Shown: positions 6,401 to 6,888 of the stretch, piece by piece
Numbering within the stretch: position 1 is the stretch's first letter
Layout: every line of letters starts with the position of its first letter
Origin: Myxococcales bacterium
GTDB taxonomy: Bacteria > Myxococcota_A > Polyangia > Polyangiales > Polyangiaceae
Reading direction: 5' to 3'
DNA length: 6,888 bases
Assembly (NCBI GenBank): GCA_025362165.1
Contig: JANYHY010000465.1
Coordinates: 1 to 6,888 of the forward strand
Notes under the pieces: generated by a model
What the model was told of the DNA's origin: nothing
The model's input: only the letters and a program-made list of their open reading frames with translations
Database searches by the model: none
Made by a program: the position numbers and the translations under genes

Positions 6401-6888
6401 CTGGGTCGACAAAGCGAAGGGCTTGATGGGCACGATCGTGCTCGAGATGGGCGGCTCTTCGCGACTGTGCGCAGCTCTCGTCCCGGGCGAGCCCATCGTG
6501 CTCATGGGGCCCACCGGCGCGCCCACCGAGATAGAGAGCAAAGAGACAGTGCTGCTCTGCGGCGGCGGTCTCGGCAACGCGGTGCTCTTCTCGATCGCGC
6601 GCGCGTTCAAGGCACTGGGAAGCAAGATCATCTATTTCGCCGGCTACAAGGACGGCGCGGATCTCTTCAAGATGGAGGACATCGAGTCCAACGTCGATCA
6701 AGTGATTTGGGCGACGGACAGCGGAGCGCCCATTCAGCCACGACGCGCGCAAGACGCCCATTTCCGCGGCAACATCGTCCAGGCGATGGTCGCATATGCC
6801 AAAAATGAACTAGGCATTACGCCCGCCGCCAAGCTCAATGAGGTTCATCGCATCATTGCCATCGGCTCCGATCGCATGATGGCTGCCG
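3414..6888 (+). CDS. Giant Fe-S flavoprotein oxidoreductase: GltD/NfnB-like core fused to a PyrK/NfnA-like module (C-terminus beyond the window)
   Basis: The ATG at 3414 lies 2 bases after the yggX stop, with GAGAAG (3403-3408) as ribosome binding site. 1158 codons are open to the edge. Residues 1-334 are a mostly helical, Ala/Lys-rich region of unknown function, which I believe recurs in long 'pyridine nucleotide-disulfide oxidoreductase' proteins of other proteobacteria. Next comes a cysteine-rich segment: C335, C338, C346, C370-P, then C402, C410, C413, C417 and E431 in a PVNIPQIET stretch, resembling the two [4Fe-4S] sites of GltD, NfnB and DPD. The FAD Rossmann motif is GLGPAG (476-481). 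The second nucleotide motif is GGGLTAIDTATEL (654-666), followed by an insertion of about 60 helical residues before VTLVYRKS (741-748). AAGTSPN (812-818) and GDNHPYYAGSVVKAMASAK (878-896) close the core. From about 936 a ferredoxin-reductase-like module begins: FPGQFYRLQN (964-973, flavin), GGGLGNAVLFS (1050-1060, nicotinamide) and IGSDRMM (1150-1156). PyrK-type proteins end in a [2Fe-2S] domain, expected just beyond 6888. Likely cytoplasmic NAD(P)H/ferredoxin electron transfer; substrates unknown. Confidence 0.88.
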   Translation, partial: MTAQSRRTTSSGASVAPAGQFANLAHDRLTLGVTGFEWADLFVPARLRDLHGVFDAWFRHRDPEGWATFDAYRTCKGEGMTPEQKSAALLACSPHVGAFLAKLFDIDTDVAALKSSVEDREPLWRFKRDFAKKRVTKSDAGKAFKAASELARCNASEVAKAALALLRVTLSTDPDEELAVAQTTLALLAVDDVARKAAKAGGAQWTDELRAVADKVREALVADPATKQAFSSIAPCVGETPTDQEHALLIATTLDAIELALAERYNDHHDPVSRWASLKKPRDLDYAHLVHLRRPDEKLPELFVGPEDHKRQRSSFRLTDKRGTAREVEQEVDYCLYCHGRNKDSCSKGFRDKAPNTFKKNPLGVELRGCPLEEKISEMHVMRRDGESVAALALVTLDNPMCPGTGHRICNDCMKACVFQKQEPVNIPQIETRVLTEVLSLPWGLEIYSLLTRWNPLNIARPYALPYNGKNVLVVGLGPAGYTLVHHLASEGFGVAAIDGLKIEPLPFSLIGGWTNAGYVPPEPVKVAPSIYGALDERIVLGFGGVSEYGITVRWDKNFLTLVYMTVARSPNVGVYGGVRFGGTITLDDAWELGFHHVAIAAGAGRPTIIEMKNNLSRGIRKASDFLMGLQLTGAYKKSSIANLQISLPAVVIGGGLTAIDTATELLAYYCVQVEKAVERYDLLSNELGHAKLRAMFDEEEYANLQEQVAHGRALQAEKALADAEKREPRVQSLLDSWGGVTLVYRKSLADSPAYRLNHEEVEKSLEEGVRYVENLSPTEAVLDEQGAVTAMKFARKDGSIVELPARTVCVAAGTSPNVTYEKEHEQTFELDSRKQYFQAYKAITDSSGKVTLEKTANTAEGFFTSYLKDNHTVSFYGDNHPYYAGSVVKAMASAKDGHPYVTALFPSVRTLDPKDQPARDRDLRDLFGKLNEELRAEVVTVNRLTKNIVEVVVKAPLAARKFFPGQFYRLQNFESRAPIVNNTRLAMEGLALTGAWVDKAKGLMGTIVLEMGGSSRLCAALVPGEPIVLMGPTGAPTEIESKETVLLCGGGLGNAVLFSIARAFKALGSKIIYFAGYKDGADLFKMEDIESNVDQVIWATDSGAPIQPRRAQDAHFRGNIVQAMVAYAKNELGITPAAKLNEVHRIIAIGSDRMMAA

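Noticed and set aside
4173..6761. Minus-strand open frames at 4173-4700, 4806-5348 and 6126-6761.
   Set aside because: They lie opposite the flavoprotein gene, whose cofactor motifs are unmistakable; the antisense products show no domain, no proper gene spacing and no ribosome binding sites.

Overview
This is a high-GC window with a strong third-position G/C bias and tightly packed genes. It probably comes from a myxobacterium-like organism (Myxococcota, Polyangia type). That assignment is an inference from the style of the proteins: a Pro/Gln-rich zinc-ribbon membrane protein, a DUF4397 lipoprotein with an Asp/Ser-rich linker, and a very long fused flavoprotein. No rRNA or other phylogenetic marker is present.

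Layout: positions 1-938 hold, on the minus strand, the N-terminal part of a zinc-ribbon, low-complexity, single-pass membrane protein that runs off the left edge. A 143-base divergent intergenic region (939-1081) separates it from four plus-strand genes. These are a secreted DUF4397 lipoprotein (1082-2245), a WalJ/YycJ-type metallo-beta-lactamase-fold hydrolase (2248-3069), a YggX-type Fe(II)-trafficking/oxidative-damage-protection protein (3130-3411), and a giant Fe-S flavoprotein (3414 to beyond 6888) that runs off the right edge with 1158 codons visible. The gaps of 2, 60 and 2 bases suggest one transcript. No tRNA, rRNA, CRISPR, insertion sequence or phage gene is visible.

The most interesting object is the last gene. 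It joins, in one polypeptide, an uncharacterised mostly helical N-terminal region of about 330 residues, a cysteine-rich GltD/NfnB-like Fe-S segment, a two-Rossmann FAD/NAD(P) oxidoreductase core with a large helical insertion, and a PyrK/NfnA-like ferredoxin-reductase module. This has the parts of both NfnA and NfnB subunits, so electron transfer between nicotinamide pools and ferredoxin, possibly bifurcating, is a reasonable hypothesis but is unproven. It starts 2 bases after yggX, whose family protects Fe-S clusters from oxidative damage, so the pair may form an Fe-S maintenance and redox unit.

The second point of interest is the minus-strand protein. It carries five spaced T-M-[L/I]-G motifs, three of them inside a long repeated peptide, plus an 18-base tandem repeat coding for a Pro/Gln tract.
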